Origin: Podospora comata
Lineage: Eukaryota > Ascomycota > Sordariomycetes > Sordariales > Podosporaceae
NCBI GenBank assembly: GCA_017354895.1
Contig: CP071497.1
Coordinates: 4,030,001 to 4,094,000, forward strand
DNA: 64,000 bases
Direction of reading: 5' to 3'
The translations under genes were made by a program, and so were the position numbers. Positions 22,501-34,642 of the stretch are shown piece by piece (the first letter of the stretch is position 1; each line of letters begins with the position of its first letter). The notes under the pieces were generated by a model that searched no databases, was not told the origin of the DNA, and saw only the letters and a program-made list of their open reading frames with translations.

Positions 22501-25500
22501 GGTGAACAATATCGCGAACCTGTCATCCCACATGGCCCATAGAAACCATACCTCAAGGCACAAGGAACCAGGCTTTGACAGATTACGGCTCCCATTCTTC
22601 CGCAACGAACGGTCCAAGAGGTCCAAGAGGTCCCTCGACACTGCATTTCCGCATTTAGAGGCCCTTTGGCAGCCGCCTCGACCTGCAATCAACACCGCTG
22701 CCCGGCAGGCATATCTGGCATCTGCAATCCAACGTCGAATAAATTATTGATCAACGCCCCCGGCATTTTGAACCAGGATTACCACCACAGTTCTCTGGTT
22801 TGCTCCGAGATGACCACCCCTCACTCTTTCTTTGATCCCACAACGAGTGCATATTTCGTCAACATCTCCGGTGGTACCGAGCCTCCGCCGTTGCAGTTGT
22901 CTGCCGATCGTCTGCGGTCGTTGTTCTTTTCCGGCGAGTTGTCTCGGTCAGGGTTGAAACATCCAGAGCTTCTGCAGTGGGAAGTGCCAGTCATTCCTCA
23001 GCGGTTGAGATCGTGCGGTATGTTGCAGAGAACCAGTGGGGAGATTCTGAAACAAGAATGCGGGCGGCATGGTGGCGCATCGCTACAATGTTCGATTTGC
23101 CTATTCTAGAACAGCCGATCAATCATGTCTCTTTCTAGGGAATACAGGTCTCAGATGACTCTATTCTTCCTTCGACTGTTTCATCTACGATAGAGCTGCA
23201 AGTTATTGCGGTACCACCGTCGATCCCGGAATATCACCAACCCATTGGAGAATCTGATACTGGTGACTCCGCCTCGAAAACTACAACGAAAAAGGTTCTG
23301 CGAGTTTGAATCAACATGGGTGAGTTTGTGCTGACCACCGGTCTCCCGAGGTATCAGCGGTCCTTTTTGTGCCAATTAGGGCCGATATTATGCTATCGAT
23401 GGAGGGATCAAATGAGCAAGATCACGACGAATGGGCCCAGCATGCCCGTGGATTACTGGCACAATCCCGTCTTAACACGGGCTGTATTAAGACTCCACTT
23501 CTTCAGCGGTTCCCAAGTTGGGTAACACTCACCCACCCAGCTGGCTCACCGGTGGTATATCAGATCGCTGTTAAGACCCCATTAGGACGGCTGGGCAGCC
23601 GCTTCTCCCCAGTTCAGCGATGAAGTGAACCAAGAATGAGCCGTGCCGCACGGATGCACTGCGGGGATGGTTACGGCAGTGCCATTCCGGCCCAGGTCGT
23701 TGTATCTGCATCACCTTGTGGAACCAAAGAACCCTTTATCAACCTTCAACATCATTGCGAAGTGTTGTACTGATAGCAGAAAGATCAAAACGTGTCAAAC
23801 GGGCCGGTTCTTGTTCACGTTTCGAACAACTATTCAGGCCCGGTCAGCGGTACAAGTCCCAGATGTCTCGCGGAGAGTGCCGTTGCCCGTAGGCTCACAC
23901 TCCATGTCACCAGTCGTGGTTACACAAGCCCCCTCGCCACACAAAAGGTCATCACCATCGGCGTATTATTGCCATACTTGTTCTACCACTGCTGTATTAT
24001 GCCTTTGATGGTTGGTAAGCAACACATCAGCGCCCGCAGCTCTCCAGGTAAGCCAGCATAAGTCTTTCCTGAACCATGCTATAAGCACGTCGAGATCTGG
24101 CTGGTTAGGTAGGTATATCCGTCATGAAGTTGCTGTCAAGTCTCAGACGACGTTCTGTTCCCAAAACTAACCAATCACGACGAATCTGATCTCAGCTTTG
24201 GACCCAGGCTAGCTCACCGGGGAAATTCCCGTCCGCATTGCGCGCGCGGCGGGCCATCCCACCACCCTTCGGCGCCGTCAGCAAAGACGGTATGACCAGC
24301 GTCTTCGGCACCCGGAACACACCCACCTCTCGTGAAAAGAAGTGCGCATCACATCAACAAAGCTTGGCCCGAGATACCGAAAATCACGTTGGTTCTTTTC
24401 CTGTGCGAGCCCGAACCTTGCCACCGGTGAGGAGAGTATCGAACCATGTGCGGTTTCGAAGGATTGAAGTCCAAGCGCAAAGCGGCACAGCAACACTGCT
24501 CAGAGAGGCTGGAATATGTGTTCTAGCTCATTACTTTTAGGTATTCTTTTCGTTGTTTCGGTTTCAAGAAGTCATGTGGCACCTGCTGCTGGGTCACTTC
24601 CAGGGTTCCGTGGGGGTGATGGTTGGAAATCCCAACCCCGTGCATTGGTTCGGGCAAAGTTCCCACGTGGGGTCGTTGACGAACAGGGTGTGAGGTCTTG
24701 TTCTTCACCGCTGTCTAGCAGGCTCGCCATGTCGAACACGTAGAGATGGCACGCCATCTGCAAGTGCTAGTGGTCAAAGAAGCGTGATGATTATGTGTTT
24801 GCCAGTACCTGTGACCGCCAAAACATGCGTGCTCGCTCTCTCTCTGCATGTAGGGTTCCCTTCTACCTTGGTCTTGTATGCCCGGTTGGCAGTCACCCAT
24901 CGTGCCTATCTACATCTTCCTATACGTGCGGTTCACTCCCGCCAGCAACGTTACCAGCATCACGGCACTTGAGCCCTCTGACGCCCCCACATTGTCATAT
25001 CAATAAGCTGGGAATCCTCCGCGGAGAAAGTCGCTTCCCTCCTCATTGCTTTTTTCCCCATTGGTCCGAGACAAGGGGGGCTCAGAGTTCGGATTCATTC
25101 AGCGTTTTGGAAGGAAGGCTTGGTTCGGCACAGGTTGCCGAACCCCTAGTTTAGAGCAACCCCCGGATCAAGGCCGGGCTACCTATCAATTGTGGGACCG
25201 GTAGGGTCGGGGCCGGGGGTGGAGTTCCCGCTTAGTAACTAACAGATCACCCGCCCGCACGGATGGCCGTGGGATTTGTTTGGGTGCTGTACCCCTGGCT
25301 TTCTGCCTGGAAAGGGATCGCATTGCCTTTTGGGGAATAATTTTGGGGTTCTGCTCTGGAGCAAGGAGATCAACGGGTATCGATAAGATAGATAGATAGC
25401 TGGGAGGGAGGTTGTTATGGGTGGTGGTATGTATATGTAGGGGGGTTGCATACATGCATGGAGTGTCACGGGACAGGATGAATGCGGTGGGATGGGGTGA

Positions 25501-25722
25501 ACTGATGCGAACAGGTCTGGTTCCTAGGAATCCTCGACGGTGAGTGCGGCTTCAGGATAATTGTTTCGTGCGGGTTCAAAGCAAGGGAAACTAAGGTCAC
25601 CAACACAACGCCTCAAAATGGCGTCAGGGATGAACGGACGGATGGTGGATCTGACGTCATATCAGATCCTGTCATCATGTCTGTCTTGAGGGATTTCGAA
25701 ACGGCGCGTCCCACCGGGGCGA

Positions 25723-25747
25723 GCGCGGGCGCGGGCGCGGGCGCGGG
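25723..25747. repeat. (GCGGGC)n repeat, about 4 units
   Basis: A six-base GC-only unit repeated about four times. It could form a G-rich structure on one strand. Confidence 0.85.
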
Positions 25748-28700
25748 ATGAAAAGAGATGACCATCTGATCTCGAGGAGTAGTTGACCGCGTTTGAGATG
25801 GATGCACGATGAGGGAGCGGAGTTTGGGCAATGTGTGAGGTATCAGATATAGGATGTGGGGGTTTGATCGGGGTTGGTGTGTGTGTGGGTGTGGCTGCAT
25901 GAACCAGCTGAAAAGTCCGACGTATTGGTGGTGGACAGTGTGGGCTTTGAACGTGCAAGTACGGACGTGGGGGCTGAGGGATGGGATGCCCAATGGACTT
26001 GGGTTTTGAGACAGTTTGCGATGAGTTGGCGGTGTGTATGAGGGAGGTGAGTGAGACCGGGCAGCAATGCGTGGGTTGAGTTGGCAATATTATTTGTCTT
26101 TGATGGAGGTACATCAGCCCTGGAAGGTGTTATTGGTATCAAAAGCCTCAAATTACGTTCCCTTGCCTCGATATATCTCAAAATGGGGCGGTGAGGAATT
26201 GTTGCGCGAGTGGTGACTTGGTCTGGAAAATACAGCGAGATACCAACATCTAGTTGGAGATGTGTTTCAACGTTGGACACCCAAGTATCTGTAGGTACTT
26301 ACTAAACCCATGACTGAGGCAAGATGTAGTACCTACTGTCTTTCACTTGCCGCCGGCAGGCATCTGGCGAGAAGCCACAGCGAATATGCTCTCAACATAA
26401 GAGATGGGCCTGAAGCTATCTCACGACCGAAATCTACCACTTGGGCTCCCGAAGCTTAGTTCGCACGGAGATGCTCTGTCTATAGCCGGCACTTGCAAGT
26501 ACCTAGCTATATAGTGATCGTGTCATCAGGCAAGTTTGAATGAGTAAAGTTCAGATGATATTGGCTGAAGTTGGGATGAGAGATCGGGGACGTTTAATTT
26601 GTTTAGATGAAAGACTAGACGAGTATGTAGGAGACATAGACAAAGAGTTCAGACTATGGACATAATTGCTCAGACAGAGCCCATCAACTGCCCCTATCAT
26701 TGACTTTTATCTCTTAGAAGCCGGATGGAATGTGTAGGAGAATTTCCCCGTTGTCTAATTGGAAGATCATAGGGTAGATTGTAAAGCGCTTCGTAATATT
26801 AGAGTGGATGTCTCTATGTCTATGAACGCGTTGACACAAAGTGAGTCATACACTTTGGTGCTCGATACCTAGCAGAGTGTTTAGTGGACCTTTGTTGAAA
26901 ATGATGTAGTCTTCTATTTACCGAGCAAGTGTTCCTTAATTTCCATGAGCTGCGAGAGGCTGGTAACTGCCTGAGACCTAACTTATGTTTTCTTATTAAG
27001 AGGAGGAAGGTAATAAAGGTACCTAGTAAGTACCGTGTTCATGTTTTATGATGATGCACTGCCCTGGCTTGATTCCAAGTCATGAACGATAGGTAGTGAC
27101 GTAACCTGTTTCACCAGAACTACACGAAACATCGCAATACTCCGCCTCTTCCCTTGTTTCCACCACGGTGCTGCACTGTCCTCTATGCCAGTCGAGTCGC
27201 AGCGTCATGGTTGTCAGTCTGTGTGACAACTGTCGTCCGATCAATCGACCGAACCACTGCATGCGTGCACAGCATATGCCGCTCTTGTCAAGCAAAAGCC
27301 GGAGTAGGCTGCATAAGATGAAGCTCATGTGACTTGAACGAACCACTGTGTTTCCTGCTGATTGGCGAAGCAACCGTAGTATTCATTGCTCTTCAGATAT
27401 GCCTATGGACATAATACCTGAGATGATCGATTAAGAAGGGACTATAGTACCAGTGAGCAGACGGCTCGCCAAATACTCAACGGAAAAGGCCATATGTCAG
27501 GATGTATGACGTGTCTCAGAATTTCTTCTCGTGGCAACAATCCAGCTCATAAACCAAGTTCCTGGGTCTAGATCTCAGTCCAAAAGCTGAAATTGATAAA
27601 TACACTGTCCAGAAGGCACACTCCCCACCCATAGCCCCTCGTTCAATCTGTCTCAAACATGTCATACCGCCTCTAAAGGGTATGCCGACCATATCAAAAA
27701 GACATGGCAAAAGCATAATTGACAAATGGACCTTCTGCATGTTTTCGGTCCTTACCAATCTGTAGGGTCCATCAGCTTCAACTGCCAACTCAGCTCTTGA
27801 GTTTTGAAGCGGAAGTGGGTAGTCTATTCGTTGTCACAAGGGAATTACCAGGTACAGCATATAATCATGTGAGATATGACTGTAGACTCGGCCTTGATTC
27901 CTTGTGTTTGAGTGCAGCTTCCAGGATTCAATCTCCGCATAATAACTTGTTGCTTCTTCTGAGAAGGACTGGAGGCGGAAGAATGAGTGGTGACAGGATA
28001 GATTGAAACGAAAGCTGGAACCTGCGATGCAACGCACCAACCCCGGCATTTCAGACCCTAGGGACTCCCGCCCTGGATTGCCTTGCAGCAAGTTGTTAGT
28101 CAAGGACAGAAATTAACATCAGACATACTCATGGTTCTCGAGGATGGCCATCCCCTCTGAGGCCTACACCTGTCTTGTTGATTACCAGAAACACTCTCCG
28201 GTTCCATTTGTTTCGATTTGCCGGGGGAGCAACCTCAACTAGGTACTCAGTCTCCCAAGCAAGCGTAGCAACCTAGCGGTCTAGACACAAGTTCCTGTGC
28301 TAATGCCTAAATGTGCACTCGAGAACAAGCTGTTCTCAGAGAACCGCCACAGCTTAGTGTCCCATCAATCATAGAAGGGACAGACAAGCCAGATTGTTGG
28401 CGAAGGAGGTACCCCGGGGACATCTCAAAGGTACAAAGCCACAAACGGAGCCAGCCTTCTCGCTTCCCCAGGTATGCCCCTCCGTTTTGACAGTGACATA
28501 TCACTGCCCTTTTCGTCGTCGTGCATGGGAAGTGGGCGCTCCCTCCCGCCAGCCCGGTAACGTTCCCCCACGGCACCCTTGGCGCCTTCGCTACGTGGCG
28601 AGTTGGGCCCCAGCGTTTGCATCGCGATAGGGTCGTGTCTCGCCTTTATTTGGCGTTCTGTGGCTGGAGCCTAGGTTCTTGTGCTAGCTTGCTAACGTTC

Positions 28701-30481
28701 GCTGTTGACCAGGAGAGATACGGACAGGCTGCTCTTGGGGCGAACCAGACGCCACGACGATAAGCTGTGATGCAGGAAGAGAGGGGGCTTGAGAATGGTT
28801 CGTCAAATGTATGCACTATACTTGACAATTCGTACCCGATGGGTGGAACCCGGTGTGATAGATCTCATGCAGCTTGCCAAGTTGGTGGTGTCTTTCATGA
28901 GATTTCCTGCTTCCAATGTTTTCGTGCTTCTAGCCAATTATCGGTTCAGGATTCCCGACAATGACAGCGCTGACAGTGGAGGCCTGCGATCTTGGTTGGA
29001 TCGGAACAAGCACGGGAGATGTATCGAGGGCTGCTGGCACAAACAGCCCGAGTCACGAGATGCAGATGCCGCATTTCACCAGCTACCGGGTTCTCGGAAC
29101 TGAGACGCAGGATGGTGTGAATGGGTGATTGCCGAGCTTTGTGGTTCCTTGTCATGGGCCGGATTGCAAAGTCATTGCAGGTATGTCGTCCGGGAGGTAT
29201 GGTTTGCTACCCCTACGAGGTATCCCGCTAACCAATAATACGCCGTGATAGAAAGAGATTCCATGTTTGTTAGAAGCAGTTGCTTGAGTGAGTGTCGGTT
29301 GTTTTCTTGGTTCCTGAATGTCGACAGCCTGCCGAGTCCCTTTTCATGGCTGTCGGCTGTTAGCTGAGCAAGCCAGTTTTGGTCGGCGAACTTGGCGAGA
29401 ACAATGGAATCGAATATGCAGGGGCGCAATAGATGATGGATTCCCGAAGGAGCACTGCCGACTCAAACATAGGCTTCTGGTCGCTGTATCCGCACCGCAA
29501 GCTAGCCAAGGACCGGGCCGATGATCGTTCAGTTGTATCACAACGTCAAAGATCACCATTTCATTGTGTTTCGTCCCGGTTGGCTAATTTGTGATGAGCA
29601 GGTGTGCAAGCATGGTGGCACCGCGGGCGCCCGGACACGGCTCCGGTGCAATGTTTGCTCGATTTGTGGCCGAATCGGACAGCTCTGACTGGTCACTTTG
29701 GCTTCTTCTTATGTCGCTATCCTGTGAAAAGGTTGAAGTCCGAGAGAACGCGGCGGTAGTGGACATTGAAGAATATCGGAAGACGACATTCTTCAGCCCG
29801 CGTTCAACCACCGGGACTTATTTCCTTCCTCGAAGCAACACGGTCCAAGTCGGCGAAGCTAACACCACTAGTGTAGACAAGTTCATTTGGTTTCCCAGGA
29901 TTGTTTGTCCCGCACTACTGCAGTCACCCGCTGAATAGACTGGCGGGGTGGTGGTCTGATGCCCAGGATCTTGGAGTTCGGGGTAGATGGAAACGGTACA
30001 GTGGTAAACGGAATCAAATTGAGCCCTCCTTGTTAAGCAATGGGGTTAGCTAAGTAGGCAAATGCAAATACAGCAAGCATGCTTTGTTGTCGACACCTCG
30101 ATTACTACTTTACTACTGGCCATATACCGAAGTCGCTCCCATCTGGTTGGATGTTCCGTATTGTTCTTCATATGTAGGGATATGTGGATAGATTCAAGTA
30201 GAAGCTGACAGGCAAATGCCATGACAAATTGATGTGCAATGTTGTGTTGACCCAAATCGCAAGCTCAGATTCATTGCACAAAAGAGCGTGACTGGTGCCT
30301 TCCTGCCTTCGGTGCTGCCCCAACGCCCCTTCCCAATCTTGAACTTGTCAAAGGTAATTCAGGCAGGCGTGTTGGTCTTTCCAGCTCCACCCCACCTTCC
30401 TAACTCCCGGCATGGTAAGTATTTGAAATCCGGCCGAAGCACCGTGTAATTCCGTGACCGTGATATTCCGCGGTATTATGA

Positions 30482-31908
30482 GACGAAACCCAAGCAACAC
30501 GTGCCCCTGGAGTGCTCTGCTTCAATCCTATGCTTCCATTTCTGGCTAGACTTCTTGCATACGAAGCTTTCAGGGACTACAAAACCATTGACGAGCTTCT
30601 CACGATCAAGCCACCGGAAGGTGAGATGTGGGTGGTACAATGGATGGAACATCTTCTTGAGACGCCATTCTTTAGAAGTCAGTCAAGTGAGGATATCGAG
30701 ACTGCCGGTGCCTTTAGCCATCGACTGCCGTCACTGGGTCTACGAGCAGGATACCCAACACCACCGAGACATCATGATATTCTGGCAGAGGGTCTTCACC
30801 TTATAAGTACGTATTAAATTTTTTCCCCCTTTGTTTTCTTCTGCTAACATGTCCTCATCAATAGATCAATTCGAATCTGAAGCCACGCGGGTGGTCTATG
30901 CCGGACATACCGACCCAAATGCGCTTGCTACACATTACCTACTCCCGAAACGGCGCAGATGGCCGGGCAGCCTACCACGGCCAGGAGAGACGAATCTTGG
31001 TCCTTGACCTCTTCTGAGGTTTAACGATGCCTCGAAACCCGAGGCTTTGGCAGTGCATTCCAGCCGAACAGCAATACGACTGTTATACCAGCGCAGAAAT
31101 GATGCACATTAATCAAGAAATCCTTACGCTACGGGGCACAACCAATATAAAGTCCCAAGAGCAGCGTAAGAAGCTTTACGCGGAGAAGCGGAAACTCATT
31201 GCCGAGCGATTGCGAAAGTGGCAAAACAACCAGCCAGTCAAGCACGACGATCTGCCAGGATACCCTAGAGCGATATTTGACTGTGTCCGGTTCCTGATGC
31301 CGGAATGGGACCGCCTGGCACAAAACCTCTTCCTGATTGACAAGCTACGGAGTCCTGCAGGTCTTGCTGTGCTCCATGACATGCTGAGTCTTTACCAGAA
31401 GCGTCGCAATGTGGAGTATCGGCCAGGGCCAGAGCCAGATAGGTGCTACTGCAGAAAGAACAGTGACGGCTCTTCCTACGATTGGAGACACATATACGGT
31501 TGTCTGGTTTACGGCGCGGTTCTCGCCAGGGCTGGCTACTGTCCGTTCTGCCTTGGAGATGAACGAATGCCAGCATCTGTGCGGATGTACCATTTTCAGA
31601 AGCGGTGGACCTGGCTCGATCACATCCAAATCCACATCAGAGAGCTCAAAAATGCAACTAGGCCCTTGAACTGCCCATGCCTGCATTCTCATTGTCCACG
31701 AAGGTTTGATTCGGTTTTGGATTTGCAAGCCAAATATACCTTTGGTAACACCTGCTCAGATGTTAAAAAGGGCAGTCATATCCCGAATCGTCAGGGCTTT
31801 GCCAAGAGTCTACGCTTTTCTGCAGCTCGGGTACTACTGACCGCGAAGACGCGACGCCATCCGGTCATAGCACTCGCTATCTTCCGCTCCGTCCGAGGAA
31901 GTAATTGA
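30482..31908 (+). mobile_element. remnant of a DUF3435/FluG-type tyrosine recombinase (Starship-captain class)
   Basis: The reading starts inside the family fold (VLCFNPMLPFLARLLAYEAF) and continues TIDELLTIKPPEGEMW, then LRSLGLRAGYPTPPRHHD-like text. An intron (about 30808-30864, GTACGT...AATAG) leads to SEATRVVYAGHTDPNALATHY, the AGH-to-Tyr block of tyrosine recombinases. After a frame change near 30950 the family reading resumes (NGADGRAAYHGQERR), meets one TGA where the family has Arg (F*GLTMPRNP), and stays open from 31027 through LPGYPRAIFDCVRFLMPEWD and a Cys-rich CYCRK...CPFC...CPC tail. The amino-terminal half with the first catalytic Arg is absent, and at the HxxR position the text is His-Asp-Ile-Leu, so the catalytic Arg is lost. 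This cannot be an active recombinase. No terminal repeats or target-site copies were recognised. Confidence 0.8.
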
Positions 31909-32422
31909 CCCGGCCAGTCCCTAGTTGAATCGTGGCCGGTCGATAAGCTTACGGGCTGCACAGCTGGTGCCCATTAGAGGCAACGCCGGACAGCCCCCAG
32001 GAAATTGAAGGTACGATAACCTATTGAAACTGATACACTGGCTGATTCTTACCACGCTATAGGCCCTCTCCACGGCTCTTTCCCTCGGGCCCTTGGTCTA
32101 CAAGTCTCCATATCGAATTAATGACAGAGAACTTATATCCGGGATTGACCTAATCACCGCACCCAAACTGTGCACCAACGTCTATCGCCCCCTTCACAGC
32201 ATCACCATGCCACACCAAATTGATTGGCTCCTGGTTGACCATCTTCGAATCGTAAGCGCTCACACAATGCAGCTCTCTGTGCACGGCCTCTGGGCTTGTC
32301 GGTCCTCCCACCTCTCGCTGCGCAGAGGGATACTTATACCACTTGGGGCCTTCTCCGTCCCGCCCCTCATTATCAATTTGACGTGATTTGAGTCATTTTG
32401 CTGGGCCCTCCTATAACTCACA
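31909..32422. other. spacer between recombinase remnant and kinase remnant
   Basis: About 500 bases with no supported gene. A small frame at 32093-32386 has no motif. Confidence 0.4.
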
Positions 32423-34282
32423 ATGGCATGGACTATCTTTACTGTGAAAACCAGCGACTACATTGTCCTACACTCAGACAATCAGGCGTACTGGTCGACC
32501 ATGGAGCGGAAATTCAAGCGAGACCACTTCGCGCCTGATAGTCCAACAGAGCACAGCGAGAGCGGCACACCTGCTCCTCCGCCACTTCCGCCTCTCAATA
32601 TCCTCCGGTTCACGACAGAGCATATACCAAAGGATCCTAGTGCAGGATTCGTATTGGGATCGATAAGGACAAATGCGACGTCCTCCTATATAACAGTCGG
32701 GAGTCAGGTATCAGTGGTAGGCAATTCGCCATCCCATTCCGCACAGATACTGGTGTATGATCCTAAGAAACCATTCCCGAGTATCAACACAGATTAAGTT
32801 GCCAAATGAAGGTTTGGTCGATCTCGACACACAGAGGGCACAGGCGACATCGAAATCTACCTTTCTACCCTCGATGCTTCGACATGTCCGTTTATACCCG
32901 ACAAGCCAGCCTCCTGTTCTCCCTAACTCGCTTTTAGGACCATATTATCCGGTTCTACGAATTCAGCGTTCGCGGCGAGGACGGGCCTCAACTCATCATG
33001 GAATTCGCTGCGTGTGGCAGCCTCCTAGGCCAGAGTCAATCACGCAAGTTCACCGATCGAGAGGGCTGAAAAATGATTCGCCAAACCCTTGAAGGACTCA
33101 AATACCTCCATGGAAAGCGTGTCATCCACCGGGACCTAAAGCCTGGCAATATCCTACTTGTCACCCGTAAGCCTATCCACGTCAAAGTAGCAGACTTTAG
33201 CATCTCGGGCAATACGGCCGATGAGTACAATACTCAGTGCGGGACCGAACTATACGCCGCTCCCAAGCTCTAGAATTCCCCCTACACGGAAAAGATCGAT
33301 ATCTGGTCAGTGGGCATCATCGTTATGGAGCTCTGGGTCGGATTGCCCAAGTACAACCGTAACACATGGGCAGAAGATGTGATGTCTCGCAAAAAAACGA
33401 GCCTCTAAGAATGTTAGGCGCTTTCTCCACCACCTGTTACAATCTACCTCCGGGAAACAGCCACCGGCTCAAGACTGCCCCAACCTTCCATTTGTTAAAC
33501 CAAGGCGTAAATACGAAGGGGTGCCGGATTTGCATCCTTTGCAGAAACCGAGGCTTGAAATAGAGAGCCAGGACCCGACGGTGCCCTTCAATGACGTGAT
33601 CCTCGATGCGGCCATTTGGAATTCTGTAGGGCCTGAAGCATCTTATGTCCCGGTCAACCCTGGGACCCTTGAGGAGGTCCCCGATCTGGCTACTTGGAAT
33701 GTTCGAGGAGCAGCCAATCTTGGAACAGAGGCTCAGGACCTAATCGTGCCCTTCAATGACGAGATCCTCGATACAGCCATTTGGAATCCTGGGCTCGGAG
33801 CAACGTCGAATTGGCCACAGGGGGAAGCCACGCTTGCTTGCCCCCCGACCAATCCCATTTCCGAGATTTCAACTTGCATCCGCTCATCCCCAGTCCTGGA
33901 TTCCTGGAGGGGACCCAGACAATGCGCCATCGGCAGCGCAGGCCACGGCTCGCCACACCGGAAACACGAACGCCGATCCGAATGCCCAATAAGCCTCAAA
34001 TCTATAATGGTTTTGATTTCCTCCCCTGGGGAAACATCTGGATTCCATATAAACCCGACGACTGTACCATCAACATCACTCGGATTTCTCAAAGCCGCAG
34101 GGTTCCCTCGGTCTAAATTGTCTACTCCAGAGTTGCAGTATGTGATATCTCAAAAAGGTATCCTACGCGGTTACGTATGTCTTCAGGGGACGTTCATCCC
34201 TTACGAAGATGCCATCTGCATATGTAATTATTTGGAGATTGAGTCAAATTTTCTTGATGCTTATAGATACCTTAACCCTTGA
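32423..34282 (+). pseudogene. decayed FHA-protein kinase gene with KilA-N/APSES-like C-terminus
   Basis: The ATG at 32423 starts MAWTIFTVKTSDYIVLHSD. An FHA-like segment follows in a second frame (DKCDVLLYNSRESGISGRQF). Kinase text then reads HIIRFYEFSVRGEDGPQLIM, YLHGKRVIHRDLKPGNILL and VKVADFSISGNT, with DFS where DFG is expected, and IDIWSVGIIVMELW. The N-lobe with Gly loop and Lys is not found. After another frame change the same gene seems to go on (NVRRFLHHLLQSTSGKQPPA) into a linker holding a 55-codon direct repeat. It ends with TINITRI, LKAAGFPRSKLST and LQGTFIPYEDAICICNYLEI, which resembles a KilA-N/APSES DNA-binding fold. At least three frame changes and several stops show decay. 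The FHA and kinase calls are firm; the terminal domain call is less sure. Confidence 0.65.
33581..33789 (+). repeat. imperfect direct repeat in the kinase-gene linker
   Basis: About 44 bases at 33581-33624 recur with few changes at 33746-33789, coding for VPFNDVILDAAIWN and VPFNDEILDTAIWN. The copies start 165 bases (55 codons) apart in the same frame, so an in-frame duplication of the linker unit is likely. Confidence 0.75.
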
Positions 34283-34642
34283 ACACTAAGGCCCCCTCAG
34301 CCCAAGCTCAGCACCAACTGAGTTTAGAGCGGCAGGAGCTCAGTTCTGGAAACGGAAATGGATGTTGGTGTGCTTGAGTCTCGTCTTCGAGTAGTTTGGC
34401 ATTATATAAGGCATCGTGCCAGATTATCAATCATTCTTGTTGGTTGGCTCGCACTAGAAATGTAACGTAAGCACGTCAGCGCTGTTGGATGGTAAATGGA
34501 CACAAGTGCTGCTGTTGGCGATCTTGTGCGGGGGAGCGGTCAGAGTCAAAAGTTGTGACATCCGTCATACTTAAACACCGAGATTTCACAAACCATTAGG
34601 CTTCCTCAGTCCTGACCTACCCATCTTGCGCAAAACAAAACC
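34283..34642. other. promoter region of the beta-lactamase-like gene
   Basis: No coding signal. The stretch separates the kinase remnant from the intact gene that starts at 34643. Confidence 0.4.

Larger units (their letters stand above)
17263..30481. other. 13-kb gene desert
   Basis: No gene could be supported in this stretch. Open frames of 100-220 codons occur on both strands, often two or three overlapping, as expected of GC-rich non-coding DNA. I saw no transposon protein, no tRNA and no clear terminal repeats. Several frames between 22811 and 23623 look more protein-like than the rest (see findings). The region is rich in the TAGGTACCTA-type motif and in simple repeats. AT-rich decay is modest, being strongest around 26280-27060. 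It may hold long leaders or non-coding RNAs that sequence alone cannot show. Confidence 0.5.

Noticed and set aside
25613-26280. Three overlapping minus-strand frames rich in Pro/Thr/His
   Set aside because: They reflect GT-rich simple sequence on the plus strand; all three frames are open at once.
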